Origin: Fructilactobacillus florum DSM 22689 = JCM 16035
Lineage (GTDB): Bacteria; Bacillota; Bacilli; Lactobacillales; Lactobacillaceae
Reading direction: 5' to 3'
Length of the DNA stretch: 64,000 bases
Assembly (NCBI RefSeq): GCF_001436645.1
Contig: NZ_AYZI01000004.1
Coordinates: 36,565-100,564, forward strand
Part shown: positions 29,293 to 38,720 of the stretch, in pieces
How the letters are laid out: each line of letters begins with the position of its first letter
How positions within the stretch are numbered: position 1 is the first letter of the stretch
The notes under the pieces: model-generated
Seen by the model: the letters and a program-made list of their open reading frames with translations, nothing else
The model's database searches: none
Told to the model about the DNA's origin: nothing
Translations under genes and position numbers: made by a program

Positions 29293-29994
29293 ATGAAAAC
29301 TTTTGGAATCATTTGTGCTATGGATGAAGAAATTAAGCTTTTACAGGAGGCATTGACGGATGGTCATTGTCAACAAGTGGGGGCGATTACCTTCTATCAA
29401 GGAAAAATTAAGCACCAACCCGTAGTTTTAGTTAAGTCAGGAATTGGGAAGGTCGAAGCAGGAATTACGGCGGCCTTACTATTAACTAATTTTAAAATTG
29501 ATGTGCTAATCCATTCGGGGTCTGCAGCGGGAATTGGAGAAAACCTTCAGGTCGGTGATGTGGTTTTGTCGACAGAAACGGCTTATCATGATGTTGATTG
29601 TACTGCTGATGGAGAAGTACTGGGTCAATTGCCAAACCAGCCGGCGCGGTTTGCTGCAGATGCAGAGTGGCGCGCACGGCTTGTTAAGGCCTCGCAAACA
29701 GCCCAATTGACCGTGCATCAGGGATTAATTGTAACTGGAGATCAATTCATTGCTGGAGCAGCGATGAAAAAGCGGATTTTAACTGCATTTCCAGATGCAC
29801 TAGCAGCTGAAATGGAAGGGGCCGCAGTTGGACAAGTAGCGCATCAATTTAAAGTACCTTACGTAGTGGTGCGGGCGATGTCCGATGTTGGTGATGAAAA
29901 TGCTAACACCAGTTTTAATGAATTTATCATAAAAGCGGGACAACAAGCTGCGCAAATGTTGGTAGATTTACTAGCAGCGGAACCTCAGATTTAA
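29293..29994 (+). CDS. mtnN: 5'-methylthioadenosine/S-adenosylhomocysteine nucleosidase
   Basis: MtnN (Pfs) cleaves adenine from MTA, SAH and 5'-deoxyadenosine, recycling SAM by-products. The 233-residue protein has the family N-terminus IICAMDEEIKLL, the GSAAGI loop, EMEGAAVGQVA (ribose-binding Glu) and SDVGDENANTSFNEF, containing the catalytic Asp. AGGGAGCAGG precedes the ATG. It is followed 11 nt later by the cysteine desulfurase, linking SAM recycling and sulfur metabolism. Confidence 0.95.
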   Translation: MKTFGIICAMDEEIKLLQEALTDGHCQQVGAITFYQGKIKHQPVVLVKSGIGKVEAGITAALLLTNFKIDVLIHSGSAAGIGENLQVGDVVLSTETAYHDVDCTADGEVLGQLPNQPARFAADAEWRARLVKASQTAQLTVHQGLIVTGDQFIAGAAMKKRILTAFPDALAAEMEGAAVGQVAHQFKVPYVVVRAMSDVGDENANTSFNEFIIKAGQQAAQMLVDLLAAEPQI

Positions 29995-30005
29995 AGGAAG
30001 ACGTT

Positions 30006-31163
30006 ATGGAAGAAGTCTATTTAGATAATGCAGCGACAACACCGATTTCTTCGGCAGTTTTGGCAGAATTAACCGATCGATATCAGCATGTTTTTGGCAA
30101 TGCATCGACCCTCTATGGATTAGGACGAGCGGCTAATCAAGTTCTAGAGCAGGCTCGGCACACCATGGCAACTAGTATTCATGCCGATGACGAGGAGATT
30201 GTTTTCACTAGTGGTGGAACTGAAAGTGACAATACCGCAATTATCAAAACTGCCGAAGCTCGCCAAGCGCTGGGAAATCATTTGATTACAACTGCTGTTG
30301 AACATGAGGCTGTTTTAAAATCAATGGCGTACTTAGAAGAACGTGGTTTTCGGGTTACGTACCTGCCAGTTGATGAAACGGGGCAGCTCTCGTTAGCAGA
30401 CTTGGAAAATGCTCTAGATGATGAGACGATCCTCGTTTCAATCATGAGTGTAAATAATGAAGTTGGTACGCGGATGCCGATTCATGAGATTGGGGAACGG
30501 TTAAAAAATCATCAAGCCTGGTTTCACACGGATGCCGTTCAGGCCTACGGATTGGAAGATATTGATGTTAAAAGGGATCACATTGATATGTTATCGACCT
30601 CGGCTCATAAAATTAATGGTCCTAAGTTATTAGGTTTTTTATATAGGCAAAAAGATCTCCAATTTTCGAGTTATCTATTAGGTGGCGATCAAGAAGACAA
30701 ACGACGGGCGGGCACTGAAAATGTCCCGGCGATTGCTGGATTTGCGACGGCGGTAGCGGCCCTTGATGCGTCTGAAAGAACCCAGCGTGCCGAGCGTTTT
30801 CAAGCATTTAAACTCCAAATTTTGCAACAGTTCAAGAAACATCAAATTGAGGTTAAAGTAAACGGCACGCTTGATCAGCACACTTCTCCTCATATTTTAA
30901 GTCTCTGGTTTCAGGGAATTTCTACTTATGTCTTACAAAATAATTTAGATCTAGAGGGAATTGCGGTGTCTGGTGGGTCGGCTTGTACGGCTGGAAATTT
31001 AGCCCCTTCCCACGTCTTGACAGCGCTGTTTGGTAAGCAAAGTCCGCGGCTAGAAGAATCTATTCGCCTGAGTTTTGGACAAGCTACCACGAGCAGTGAA
31101 ATTGAAATCTTTACGACGGCAGTGATAAAAATCATTCGGCGATTAGCCGCACGGAGGTCTTAA
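30006..31163 (+). CDS. Cysteine desulfurase (NifS/IscS family)
   Basis: This PLP enzyme takes sulfur from cysteine as a protein persulfide. The 385-residue protein has the N-terminal YLDNAATTP, the PLP-binding lysine in STSAHKINGPK (about K201), and the active-site cysteine in SGGSACTAGN (about C326). The position two genes upstream of mnmA suggests it donates sulfur for tRNA 2-thiouridine rather than general Fe-S assembly, as do NifS-like partners of MnmA in Bacillus and lactobacilli. Confidence 0.93.
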   Translation: MEEVYLDNAATTPISSAVLAELTDRYQHVFGNASTLYGLGRAANQVLEQARHTMATSIHADDEEIVFTSGGTESDNTAIIKTAEARQALGNHLITTAVEHEAVLKSMAYLEERGFRVTYLPVDETGQLSLADLENALDDETILVSIMSVNNEVGTRMPIHEIGERLKNHQAWFHTDAVQAYGLEDIDVKRDHIDMLSTSAHKINGPKLLGFLYRQKDLQFSSYLLGGDQEDKRRAGTENVPAIAGFATAVAALDASERTQRAERFQAFKLQILQQFKKHQIEVKVNGTLDQHTSPHILSLWFQGISTYVLQNNLDLEGIAVSGGSACTAGNLAPSHVLTALFGKQSPRLEESIRLSFGQATTSSEIEIFTTAVIKIIRRLAARRS

Positions 31164-31165
31164 TC

Positions 31166-31519
31166 ATGCAATTTAAAACAGAAGTTAGGTTGCCAAATAG
31201 TCCGATGAGTTACCGTTTGAACCCTGAAATCAAGGTGTTTACCCTATTGGATTTAAATTTTACAAAGAGTAAGCGGGGGAATTATGAACTGCAGCAGTCC
31301 CTGGGAACCGCACCGGGCAGTGCCAAAGAAATCAAATTAAAATTAACGATTTCAAATGATTTGACAACTTTTAAAATGGCAGTGGTCGACAGCACGGGTC
31401 TACAAACGATTAATATTTTTAAGCAACCGGCTGATCAAGAAGTCCAAGAACGGTTTAATTTTACAATTCGTCAGTTAGTATTACGAAAGGTTTTAACGGT
31501 AACTAAACTGCCGGACTAG
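31166..31519 (+). CDS. DUF1831 family protein
   Basis: This 117-residue soluble protein is of mixed alpha/beta character, with no signal peptide, membrane span or cysteine. Its position between a cysteine desulfurase and mnmA is where DUF1831 proteins occur in lactobacilli, and the N-terminal RLPNSPMSYRLNPEIKVFTLLDLNF fits that family. GGAGG lies upstream and the gene starts 2 nt after the desulfurase stop. A role in sulfur relay or tRNA thiolation is an inference from neighbours only. Confidence 0.75.
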   Translation: MQFKTEVRLPNSPMSYRLNPEIKVFTLLDLNFTKSKRGNYELQQSLGTAPGSAKEIKLKLTISNDLTTFKMAVVDSTGLQTINIFKQPADQEVQERFNFTIRQLVLRKVLTVTKLPD

Positions 31520-31527
31520 CGGATTAC

Positions 31528-31557
31528 TTGCGCATTAAATTCTAAATAGTTTATGAT
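31528..31557 (+). promoter_or_regulatory. Probable mnmA promoter
   Basis: TTGCGC at 31528-31533 and TATGAT at 31552-31557 are spaced by 18 nt, about 65 nt before the mnmA start. mnmA may therefore be transcribed separately as well as with the upstream genes. Confidence 0.6.
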
Positions 31558-31623
31558 ACTGATACTGGAATTACGACCTTCAAATCGTGGATTTCTGAAT
31601 CTATAAGAATGATGGTGATATAA

Positions 31624-32740
<1,117 letters not shown>

Positions 32741-32742
<2 letters not shown>

Positions 32743-32772
32743 AAGGCTGACTTTTTAGGTCGGTCTTTTTTT
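32741..32772 (+). terminator. Terminator after mnmA
   Basis: The stem AAAAGGCTGACTT pairs with AGGTCGGTCTTTTT using a few G-U pairs and is followed by a T-run. Confidence 0.8.
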
Positions 32773-32832
32773 GCGTCTGACAGCGGAAACTGCAATAATA
32801 ATGGTATCTAAAAAATTCGTAGGATGGTAAGT

Positions 32833-33489
32833 ATGAGACTCTATTTTATCAGGCACGGGAAAACGACGTGGAATTTAGAAAGCCGTTATCAAGGCGCTGG
32901 TGGGGATTCTCCACTATTGGCGACTAGTTATTCTGAAATTCGGCAGGCCGGATTCTTCTTGCGGGAACAATCATTTGCACATGTATACGCAAGTCCAATT
33001 AAGCGAGCCCGAGTGACAGCAAGTAAATTATTAACCGCAATGAACGTTAAGGTACCGTTATCACTTGACAACCGATTGGAAGAATTCCATCTTGGTCAGC
33101 TAGAAGGAATGAAATTTACAGATGCAGCGGCAGCATATCCGCAGGTATTTGATAATTTTAGAAATCATCCTGATCAATATGATCCAACCGAGATTGGTGG
33201 CGAAAGTTATGCTGAAGTCGTAGCTCGCATGCGCCAAAAGATTTTTGAAATCACCGCTAATTTTGAAAATTCACAACAAATCCTGCTAGTCAGTCATGGC
33301 GCGGCTCTTACTGCTCTGATTAATTCACTCTTACAGGTTCCAATGGCAGATTGGCGCAAACGTGGTGGTCTGGGGAATACCAGCACAACTATTTTGGAAA
33401 CCCTTGATCATGGGCAAACCTTTTCGTTAATTGCATGGAACCAAACGAACTATTTGAACCGGCCTTTGGAAACTTCTGACTTAATTTGA
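32833..33489 (+). CDS. Histidine phosphatase family protein (phosphoglycerate mutase-like)
   Basis: The 218-codon protein carries the RHG catalytic motif in YFIRHGKTTWN at its N-terminus, the second arginine in YASPIKRARVTA, the catalytic Glu in LEEFHLGQLEG, and the second histidine in LLVSHGAALTALI. This is the branch-1 histidine phosphatase pattern. Whether it acts on phosphoglycerate, a sugar phosphate or another phosphoester cannot be told. I chose ATG 32833, which follows AGGATGG; an in-frame ATG at 32824 lies in that site. Confidence 0.88.
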   Translation: MRLYFIRHGKTTWNLESRYQGAGGDSPLLATSYSEIRQAGFFLREQSFAHVYASPIKRARVTASKLLTAMNVKVPLSLDNRLEEFHLGQLEGMKFTDAAAAYPQVFDNFRNHPDQYDPTEIGGESYAEVVARMRQKIFEITANFENSQQILLVSHGAALTALINSLLQVPMADWRKRGGLGNTSTTILETLDHGQTFSLIAWNQTNYLNRPLETSDLI

Positions 33490-33501
33490 GGATAGAATAT
33501 T

Positions 33502-34185
33502 ATGATAGATAAACCGGATGCACATACAAAACAACAGCAGGCGGAGGCAACCCTACACCAGTTAGTACAAGATATTGATAATCATCCGCATGATTATCGT
33601 CCTTACTATGATCTCAGTGTGTTGTTAATTGAATTGCACAGTTACACGCAGGCAGAGGAATTATTGGTAAAGGCTCTGGGATTGTTTCAAGATCGTAGTC
33701 GAACCGCTAAAAATCTCTTGACCTATGGGCTCGGTAATGTATACTATTCTGCCGGTCAATATCAAAAAGCCATTACAGAATTTCAACAGGTAAATGATCA
33801 GCAACTGCAACACGATGCGTATCTAATGTTAGCGCAAAGCTACATGGGAGAACATGACTATCAACATGCCGTAGCATTTTTGTTGACAGCCCAAGAGACC
33901 AGTCGACAAGATCCAACCGTTAATCGACTATTAGGGCAGTCATTATTAGCATTAGGTGATTTTAAGCAGGCAGCTAGTTTTTATGATCAGGTGTTGCAGG
34001 CGCAACCACAGGATTTAGTAGCAAATTTTGATCGCGGACTAATTGCCCTAGTTTTAGGAGCAACTGCCGAACCGTATTTTGAGAAGGTTAAAACGATTGA
34101 TCCTCAATATTATTCGCAACAGCAGCAGCGGATTACAGCGATCAAGGAGCAAATTAAAGCTAAGCAACAAAGAACTGATTCGTAA
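33502..34185 (+). CDS. Tetratricopeptide repeat protein
   Basis: This 227-residue soluble protein is built from consecutive 34-residue helical repeats: YDLSVLLIELHSYTQAEELLVKAL, YGLGNVYYSAGQYQKAITEFQQV, YLMLAQSYMGEHDYQHAVAFL and LLGQSLLALGDFKQAASFYDQVL. These are TPR motifs with the typical small and aromatic positions. It lies 11 nt before recD2 and 12 nt after the phosphatase, so it is probably cotranscribed. TPRs bind proteins; the partner is unknown. Confidence 0.85.
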   Translation: MIDKPDAHTKQQQAEATLHQLVQDIDNHPHDYRPYYDLSVLLIELHSYTQAEELLVKALGLFQDRSRTAKNLLTYGLGNVYYSAGQYQKAITEFQQVNDQQLQHDAYLMLAQSYMGEHDYQHAVAFLLTAQETSRQDPTVNRLLGQSLLALGDFKQAASFYDQVLQAQPQDLVANFDRGLIALVLGATAEPYFEKVKTIDPQYYSQQQQRITAIKEQIKAKQQRTDS

Positions 34186-34196
34186 GGAGAGAACAG

Positions 34197-36638
34197 GTGG
34201 CACGGTCGGTGGATTTATTTGCACAAGCAGAACAAGACGATCATTCTACGACCTCAGAAGTGGTCGTAGGGCGAGTTGTAACCACTTTTTTTGCTGGCAA
34301 GGATAGTTTTTATAAAGTGCTTCTGGTCAAAGTGGAAGAGCATAGCTTTGCCTGGGATGAGGCAGAGATTGTGGTGACTGGTGATTTTGCAGAAATTGGT
34401 GATGATATTAGTTATCGATTCGTGGGAAAGCTGGTTGATCATCCCAAGTATGGAAAACAATTTCAGGCAGTTAACTACCAGCGAAATCAGCAGACTTCTG
34501 CTTCAGGTTTGATTAAATATCTAGCTGGAAGTGATTTTCCCGGAGTTGGACCCAAGTCTGCCACTAAAATTGTACAGACCCTTGGACTTAATCTTATTGA
34601 ACAGGTTTTAAAGAACCCCGCAATTTTGGACCGCGTTCCATTAGCCGCACAGCAGAAAAAAACGGTTTTGACGACTTTACAACAAAATAATGGCGCCGAA
34701 CAAGTGATTGTGGGGTTAAATAGTTTTGGCTTTGGGAGCAAATTGGCCGCAGCTATTTTTAAAAAATATCATGAAGAAGCACTGACAGTTATCCAAGAGG
34801 ACCCTTATCGGTTAGTAGGTGATATTCCAAACATTAGTTTTAAACGGGCGGATCAACTAGCGCAACAGCTTGGAATTAGCTATAACGATCCCACCCGGTT
34901 GCAAGCCGGACTGATAACCACTTTAGAAGAGCTGGCTAATACTAGCGGTAGTACCTATGCTAATCGTGAAGAAGTTGTAAGAGCTAGTTTTTCCGTCTTA
35001 AATACGGATCCAAATCAGACAATTGATGAGCAACAGCTCGGTCAGGCATTGCAACAGTTAGTTACCACACAACAAATTATGGTGGTTGATGAAGAAAAAT
35101 TTTATTTAAAACGGTTTTATGATGCAGAACGCCAAATTGCGAATCAGTTACAGCGGATTGCAAAGGCGCCCACTGCTACTAAAACGATTGACTATGAAAC
35201 AGCGTTAGCAACGTGTGCCAATCAGCTGAAGATTAACTATGACCAGTCCCAACACCAAGCAATTTTGGCCGCTTTAAACCAGCAATTGTTTATTCTTACC
35301 GGTGGTCCAGGAACTGGGAAGACTACAATTATTAAGGGAATCGTGCAGACATTTGCGGTCGCGCAGGAGCTTTCCCTGGAATTATCGGATTATCACGACC
35401 AACCATTTCCAGTCTTACTAGCGGCACCAACTGGTCGTGCTGCCAAGAAAATGAGTGAGGCGACTGGGATTCCGGCCAGTACCATTCACCGCTTGTTGGG
35501 ATTAAATGGAAATGAAGAACCAGGGACTAGCGAAATTGATGGGCAGTTGTTAATTATTGATGAGATGTCGATGGTTGACACGGAGCTCTTTGCTAAACTG
35601 GTACAAGCGATCCCAACAGGAATGAAATTAATCTTAGTGGGGGATCAAGATCAATTGCCGTCAGTGGGTCCGGGTCAAGTCTTTTATGATTTAATCCACT
35701 CGCAGACGATTGCAACCCAAGAACTAACCCAGATTCACCGCCAAAGTTCTGATTCAACAATTGTCGACTTGGCTCATGAGATCAGAATGGGAATGTTGCC
35801 ACCAGACTTACTTAAGAAGGCAGCAGACCGAAGTTTTATTCCGTGTGGCAGTCAACAAGTCGTTCAGGTGATTGAGCAGGTAGTTAAAAAAGCTCATCAA
35901 CATGAGTTTGCTACGGCAGAAATTCAAGTGTTGGCTCCCATGTATCGGGGAGTTGCTGGAATTGATCATTTGAATACAGCCCTGCAACCGGTACTTAATC
36001 CACCAGCTGGTCAGGCTGCGAAGGAAGTTAATTATCGAGATACAACCTATCGAATTGGTGATAAGGTGTTGCAATTAACTAATGATGCAGATCATAATGT
36101 TTTTAACGGTGACATTGGGAAGATTGTTGGGATTGATGTGAACAACCAAAAGAAGCCGTATCTAGATAAACTAATTATTGATTTTGATGATTCCGAAGTA
36201 ACCTATAGTCGAAATGATTGGAATCAAATTACGCTGGCGTACTGTACTTCAATTCATAAGGCCCAGGGGAGTGAGTTTCAGTTAGTAGTGTTGCCATTAG
36301 TCCCTCAATATGGTCGGATGTTACAACGAAATTTATTGTATACAGCGGTAACGCGCGCCGCCGAAAAATTAATTATGGTTGGTGATCCCCAAGCATTTCA
36401 GACTTGTTTGGAGCACGAATCAAGCAATCGGAAAACTTTTTTGGAGCACTGGCTACATCAGGTTTTTACATCTGAAGGCGATTCGACAGTTCCCGCAAGA
36501 GAGTTGCAGTCTGAACCGCAGGACAAGCTCTTAACGTTGAGTGCCATTCAAAATAATGAAATTGATCCAATGATTGGAATGGATGGGATCGTCCCGGCAG
36601 ATTTTTTACGTACTAAATCAACGAAAACTACGATATAA
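34197..36638 (+). CDS. recD2: ATP-dependent DNA helicase RecD2
   Basis: RecD2 is a 5'-3' superfamily 1B helicase in DNA repair, found in bacteria without RecBC. The 813-residue protein has an N-terminal OB-like region and helix-hairpin-helix motifs (GVGPKSATKIV, about 114-124), then the motor: Walker A LTGGPGTGKTTIIKG (about 366), Walker B IIDEMSMVD (about 452), VGDQDQLPSVGPG, and the C-terminal SIHKAQGSEFQLVVLP and LLYTAVTRA motifs. The start is GTG 34197 with AAGGAGA six nt upstream. The N-terminal extension separates it from RecD of RecBCD. Confidence 0.95.
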   Translation: MARSVDLFAQAEQDDHSTTSEVVVGRVVTTFFAGKDSFYKVLLVKVEEHSFAWDEAEIVVTGDFAEIGDDISYRFVGKLVDHPKYGKQFQAVNYQRNQQTSASGLIKYLAGSDFPGVGPKSATKIVQTLGLNLIEQVLKNPAILDRVPLAAQQKKTVLTTLQQNNGAEQVIVGLNSFGFGSKLAAAIFKKYHEEALTVIQEDPYRLVGDIPNISFKRADQLAQQLGISYNDPTRLQAGLITTLEELANTSGSTYANREEVVRASFSVLNTDPNQTIDEQQLGQALQQLVTTQQIMVVDEEKFYLKRFYDAERQIANQLQRIAKAPTATKTIDYETALATCANQLKINYDQSQHQAILAALNQQLFILTGGPGTGKTTIIKGIVQTFAVAQELSLELSDYHDQPFPVLLAAPTGRAAKKMSEATGIPASTIHRLLGLNGNEEPGTSEIDGQLLIIDEMSMVDTELFAKLVQAIPTGMKLILVGDQDQLPSVGPGQVFYDLIHSQTIATQELTQIHRQSSDSTIVDLAHEIRMGMLPPDLLKKAADRSFIPCGSQQVVQVIEQVVKKAHQHEFATAEIQVLAPMYRGVAGIDHLNTALQPVLNPPAGQAAKEVNYRDTTYRIGDKVLQLTNDADHNVFNGDIGKIVGIDVNNQKKPYLDKLIIDFDDSEVTYSRNDWNQITLAYCTSIHKAQGSEFQLVVLPLVPQYGRMLQRNLLYTAVTRAAEKLIMVGDPQAFQTCLEHESSNRKTFLEHWLHQVFTSEGDSTVPARELQSEPQDKLLTLSAIQNNEIDPMIGMDGIVPADFLRTKSTKTTI

Positions 36639-36639
36639 T
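36634..36639 (+). promoter_or_regulatory. Possible promoter -10 for the prs paralogue
   Basis: A consensus TATAAT at 36634-36639 overlaps the recD2 stop, 38 nt before the likely prs start. No good -35 is visible at the right distance, so activity is uncertain. Confidence 0.4.
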
Positions 36640-36676
36640 AAAAGTGAAAGCAAATCATAATTTGAGAGGAAACCGT

Positions 36677-37627
36677 ATGGGTAAAACAACTGCACATCAA
36701 CCAATTATTTTTGCCTTAAGTTCCAATGAGCCATTAACGGAAAAAATTGCTGCCGTAAGTGGGATGTCGGTAGGGAAAGCAACCATCAATCACTTTAGTG
36801 ATGGTGAGATTAAAATCTCAATTGATGAAAGTATTCGTGGTGACGATGTTTATTTAGTACAATCACTTTCTGACCCAGTCAATGATAACTTCATGGAACT
36901 GATGATTATGATTGACGCGGTTCGGCGCACGAGTGCCCACCGGATCAATGTCGTGATCCCTTATTACGGCTATTCTCGTTCTGATCGCAAAGCTAAGTCG
37001 AGGGAACCGATTACAGCAAAATTGGTAGCGTCATTCTTGCAGAGTAGCGCCGTTGATCGGGTAATTGCGCTTGATTTACATGCTGCGCAGATTCAAGGCT
37101 TTTTTGATATTCCGGTTGATCATTTGCAACCGGCGCGTTTGTTTGCTGATTATTTGCGTGCACAGCATTTGGATGAGAATGCCGTAGTAGTTGCTCCTGA
37201 TCATAATGGAGTAGCACGGGCTCGCTCAATTGCGAAGCTGTTACAGTTGCCGCTTGCAATTGTCGATAATCGTGATCCAGAAGATTCTGGGCATATTCCA
37301 GAATCAGTCATTGGTGACGTAGCTGGCAAGAATACTTTGATTATTGATGATATTATCGTAACGGGACACAAGTTGTTAGTGTCTGCGGAAGCGTTGAAAA
37401 AAGCGGGAGCCCAGCAAACGATTGGAGTGGTAACCCACCCAGTTTTTTCAAAAAATGTTTTGGAAAATTTGAAAAATCCAGCAATTGATCAGTTACTAGT
37501 GACTGATTCCGTTCAAGTTCCAGCAGACCAACATAGCGATAAGTTAACTATTATTTCGGTTGGCAAGTTGCTGGGCTCCGCATTAAAGTTGATTCAAAAT
37601 AATGAATCAACACACTTACTATTTTAG
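36677..37627 (+). CDS. Ribose-phosphate pyrophosphokinase paralogue with altered active site
   Basis: PRPP synthetase makes PRPP from ribose-5-phosphate and ATP. The 316-codon protein has the full fold: FSDGEIKISIDESIRGDD, a YSRSDRK segment, DLHAAQIQGFFDIPVDHL, and PDHNGVARAR. Key sites differ from active enzymes. The catalytic-loop DKRR is DNRD, losing the Lys and Arg used in catalysis. The PRPP-binding loop DDxxDTGGT is DDIIVTGHK. YxRQDRK has Ser for Gln. I chose ATG 36677 with GAGAGGA upstream; the in-frame GTG at 36644 is less likely. It may be inactive or regulatory, like the PRPP synthetase-associated proteins of animals. A standard prs should exist elsewhere. Confidence 0.82.
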   Translation: MGKTTAHQPIIFALSSNEPLTEKIAAVSGMSVGKATINHFSDGEIKISIDESIRGDDVYLVQSLSDPVNDNFMELMIMIDAVRRTSAHRINVVIPYYGYSRSDRKAKSREPITAKLVASFLQSSAVDRVIALDLHAAQIQGFFDIPVDHLQPARLFADYLRAQHLDENAVVVAPDHNGVARARSIAKLLQLPLAIVDNRDPEDSGHIPESVIGDVAGKNTLIIDDIIVTGHKLLVSAEALKKAGAQQTIGVVTHPVFSKNVLENLKNPAIDQLLVTDSVQVPADQHSDKLTIISVGKLLGSALKLIQNNESTHLLF

Positions 37628-37639
37628 GGGGAAATGTTG

Positions 37640-38635
37640 ATGGTTTATCGAGCAAGTGAACATCGATACGATACAATGAAGGTTCGTAGAGCCGGACAGA
37701 GTGGATTACAGCTCCCGGCATTATCATTTGGAATGTGGCATAGTTTTGGCGATGACGCAAATTTTCAAGATAGTGAGAAAATTATTTTGGATGCTTTTGA
37801 CCGTGGGATTTTTAGCTTTGATTTAGCTAATAACTATGGACCTGGTTCAGGGGCAGCGGAGCGAATGTTTGGGCAGGTCTATCGCCAGGATTTAAAACCA
37901 TATCGAGATGAGCTAGTGATTACTACTAAAGCTGGTTTTCATATGTGGCCTGGAGTTTATGGTAATTTTTCCTCGCGAAAAACGCTGATTGCAGCCTTGG
38001 ATCGTAGTTTGCAACGCATGGGATTAGAGTACGTTGATATTTATTATTCGCATCGATTTGATCCTGAAACTAAGCTTGAAGAAACAGCCGAAGCTTTGGA
38101 TAGTATAGTGCGAGCAGGAAAGGCGCTTTATATAGGAATTTCCAATTATGATGGTCCACAGACGGCTCGCATGATTGAGCTGTTTCAGCAATTGCACACA
38201 CCATTTGTAGTTAACCAAAGTTCGTATAACCTCTTAAACCGCCAAGCTGAAACCGATGGCACCCTTCAGACGCTGGCTGACCATGATGCAGGGTTTGTTG
38301 CTTATGGACCATTGGCGGAGGGCTTATTAACTAACAAATATTTGACCAGTAAACCTAGCAATCTGCATCTCCACTGGACTAATAATTTCTTACTAAAAAA
38401 TGGGCAGGAACGGGCTCTGCAAAAGTTAAAGCAATTGAATGACCTAGCTCAAAACCGAAATCAGACGTTGGCACAGATGTCGTTGGCATGGCTGCTAAAT
38501 AACCCAACCATTACTAGTGTGGTTACGGGGGCGTCAAAAACCGCTCATTTAGATGATAACCTCGCCGCATTAGATCATCTTGACTTTACAGCTGATGAAC
38601 TGCGTCGAATTGATCAAATTGTAAAGGAAAACTAA
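37640..38635 (+). CDS. Aldo/keto reductase (YghZ-like)
   Basis: This NADPH-dependent carbonyl reductase has 331 codons. The catalytic tetrad is visible: Asp and Tyr in FDLANNYGPGSGAAE, Lys in ITTKAGFHMWPG, and His in DIYYSHRFDP. The last matches the YghZ/KCNAB-like branch, which often reduces glyceraldehyde-3-phosphate or methylglyoxal. NADP-binding residues lie in the C-terminal TSVVTGASKTAHLDDNL. I chose ATG 37640, 8 nt after GGGGG; ATG 37634 is too close to it. It lies 12 nt after the prs paralogue. Substrate uncertain. Confidence 0.88.
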   Translation: MVYRASEHRYDTMKVRRAGQSGLQLPALSFGMWHSFGDDANFQDSEKIILDAFDRGIFSFDLANNYGPGSGAAERMFGQVYRQDLKPYRDELVITTKAGFHMWPGVYGNFSSRKTLIAALDRSLQRMGLEYVDIYYSHRFDPETKLEETAEALDSIVRAGKALYIGISNYDGPQTARMIELFQQLHTPFVVNQSSYNLLNRQAETDGTLQTLADHDAGFVAYGPLAEGLLTNKYLTSKPSNLHLHWTNNFLLKNGQERALQKLKQLNDLAQNRNQTLAQMSLAWLLNNPTITSVVTGASKTAHLDDNLAALDHLDFTADELRRIDQIVKEN

Positions 38636-38640
38636 TATTA

Positions 38641-38687
38641 GAACAAAAAAACATCACCAGAATATCTCTGGTGATGTTTTTTTGTTC
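38641..38687. terminator. Strong bidirectional terminator between the reductase and rnjA
   Basis: The long perfect stem GAACAAAAAAACATCACCAG against CTGGTGATGTTTTTTTGTTC has T-runs on both strands. It separates the forward reductase gene from the convergent rnjA. Confidence 0.93.
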
Positions 38688-38720
38688 ATAGCAATTTTGG
38701 TTACAAACAAGGCTCCTAAA

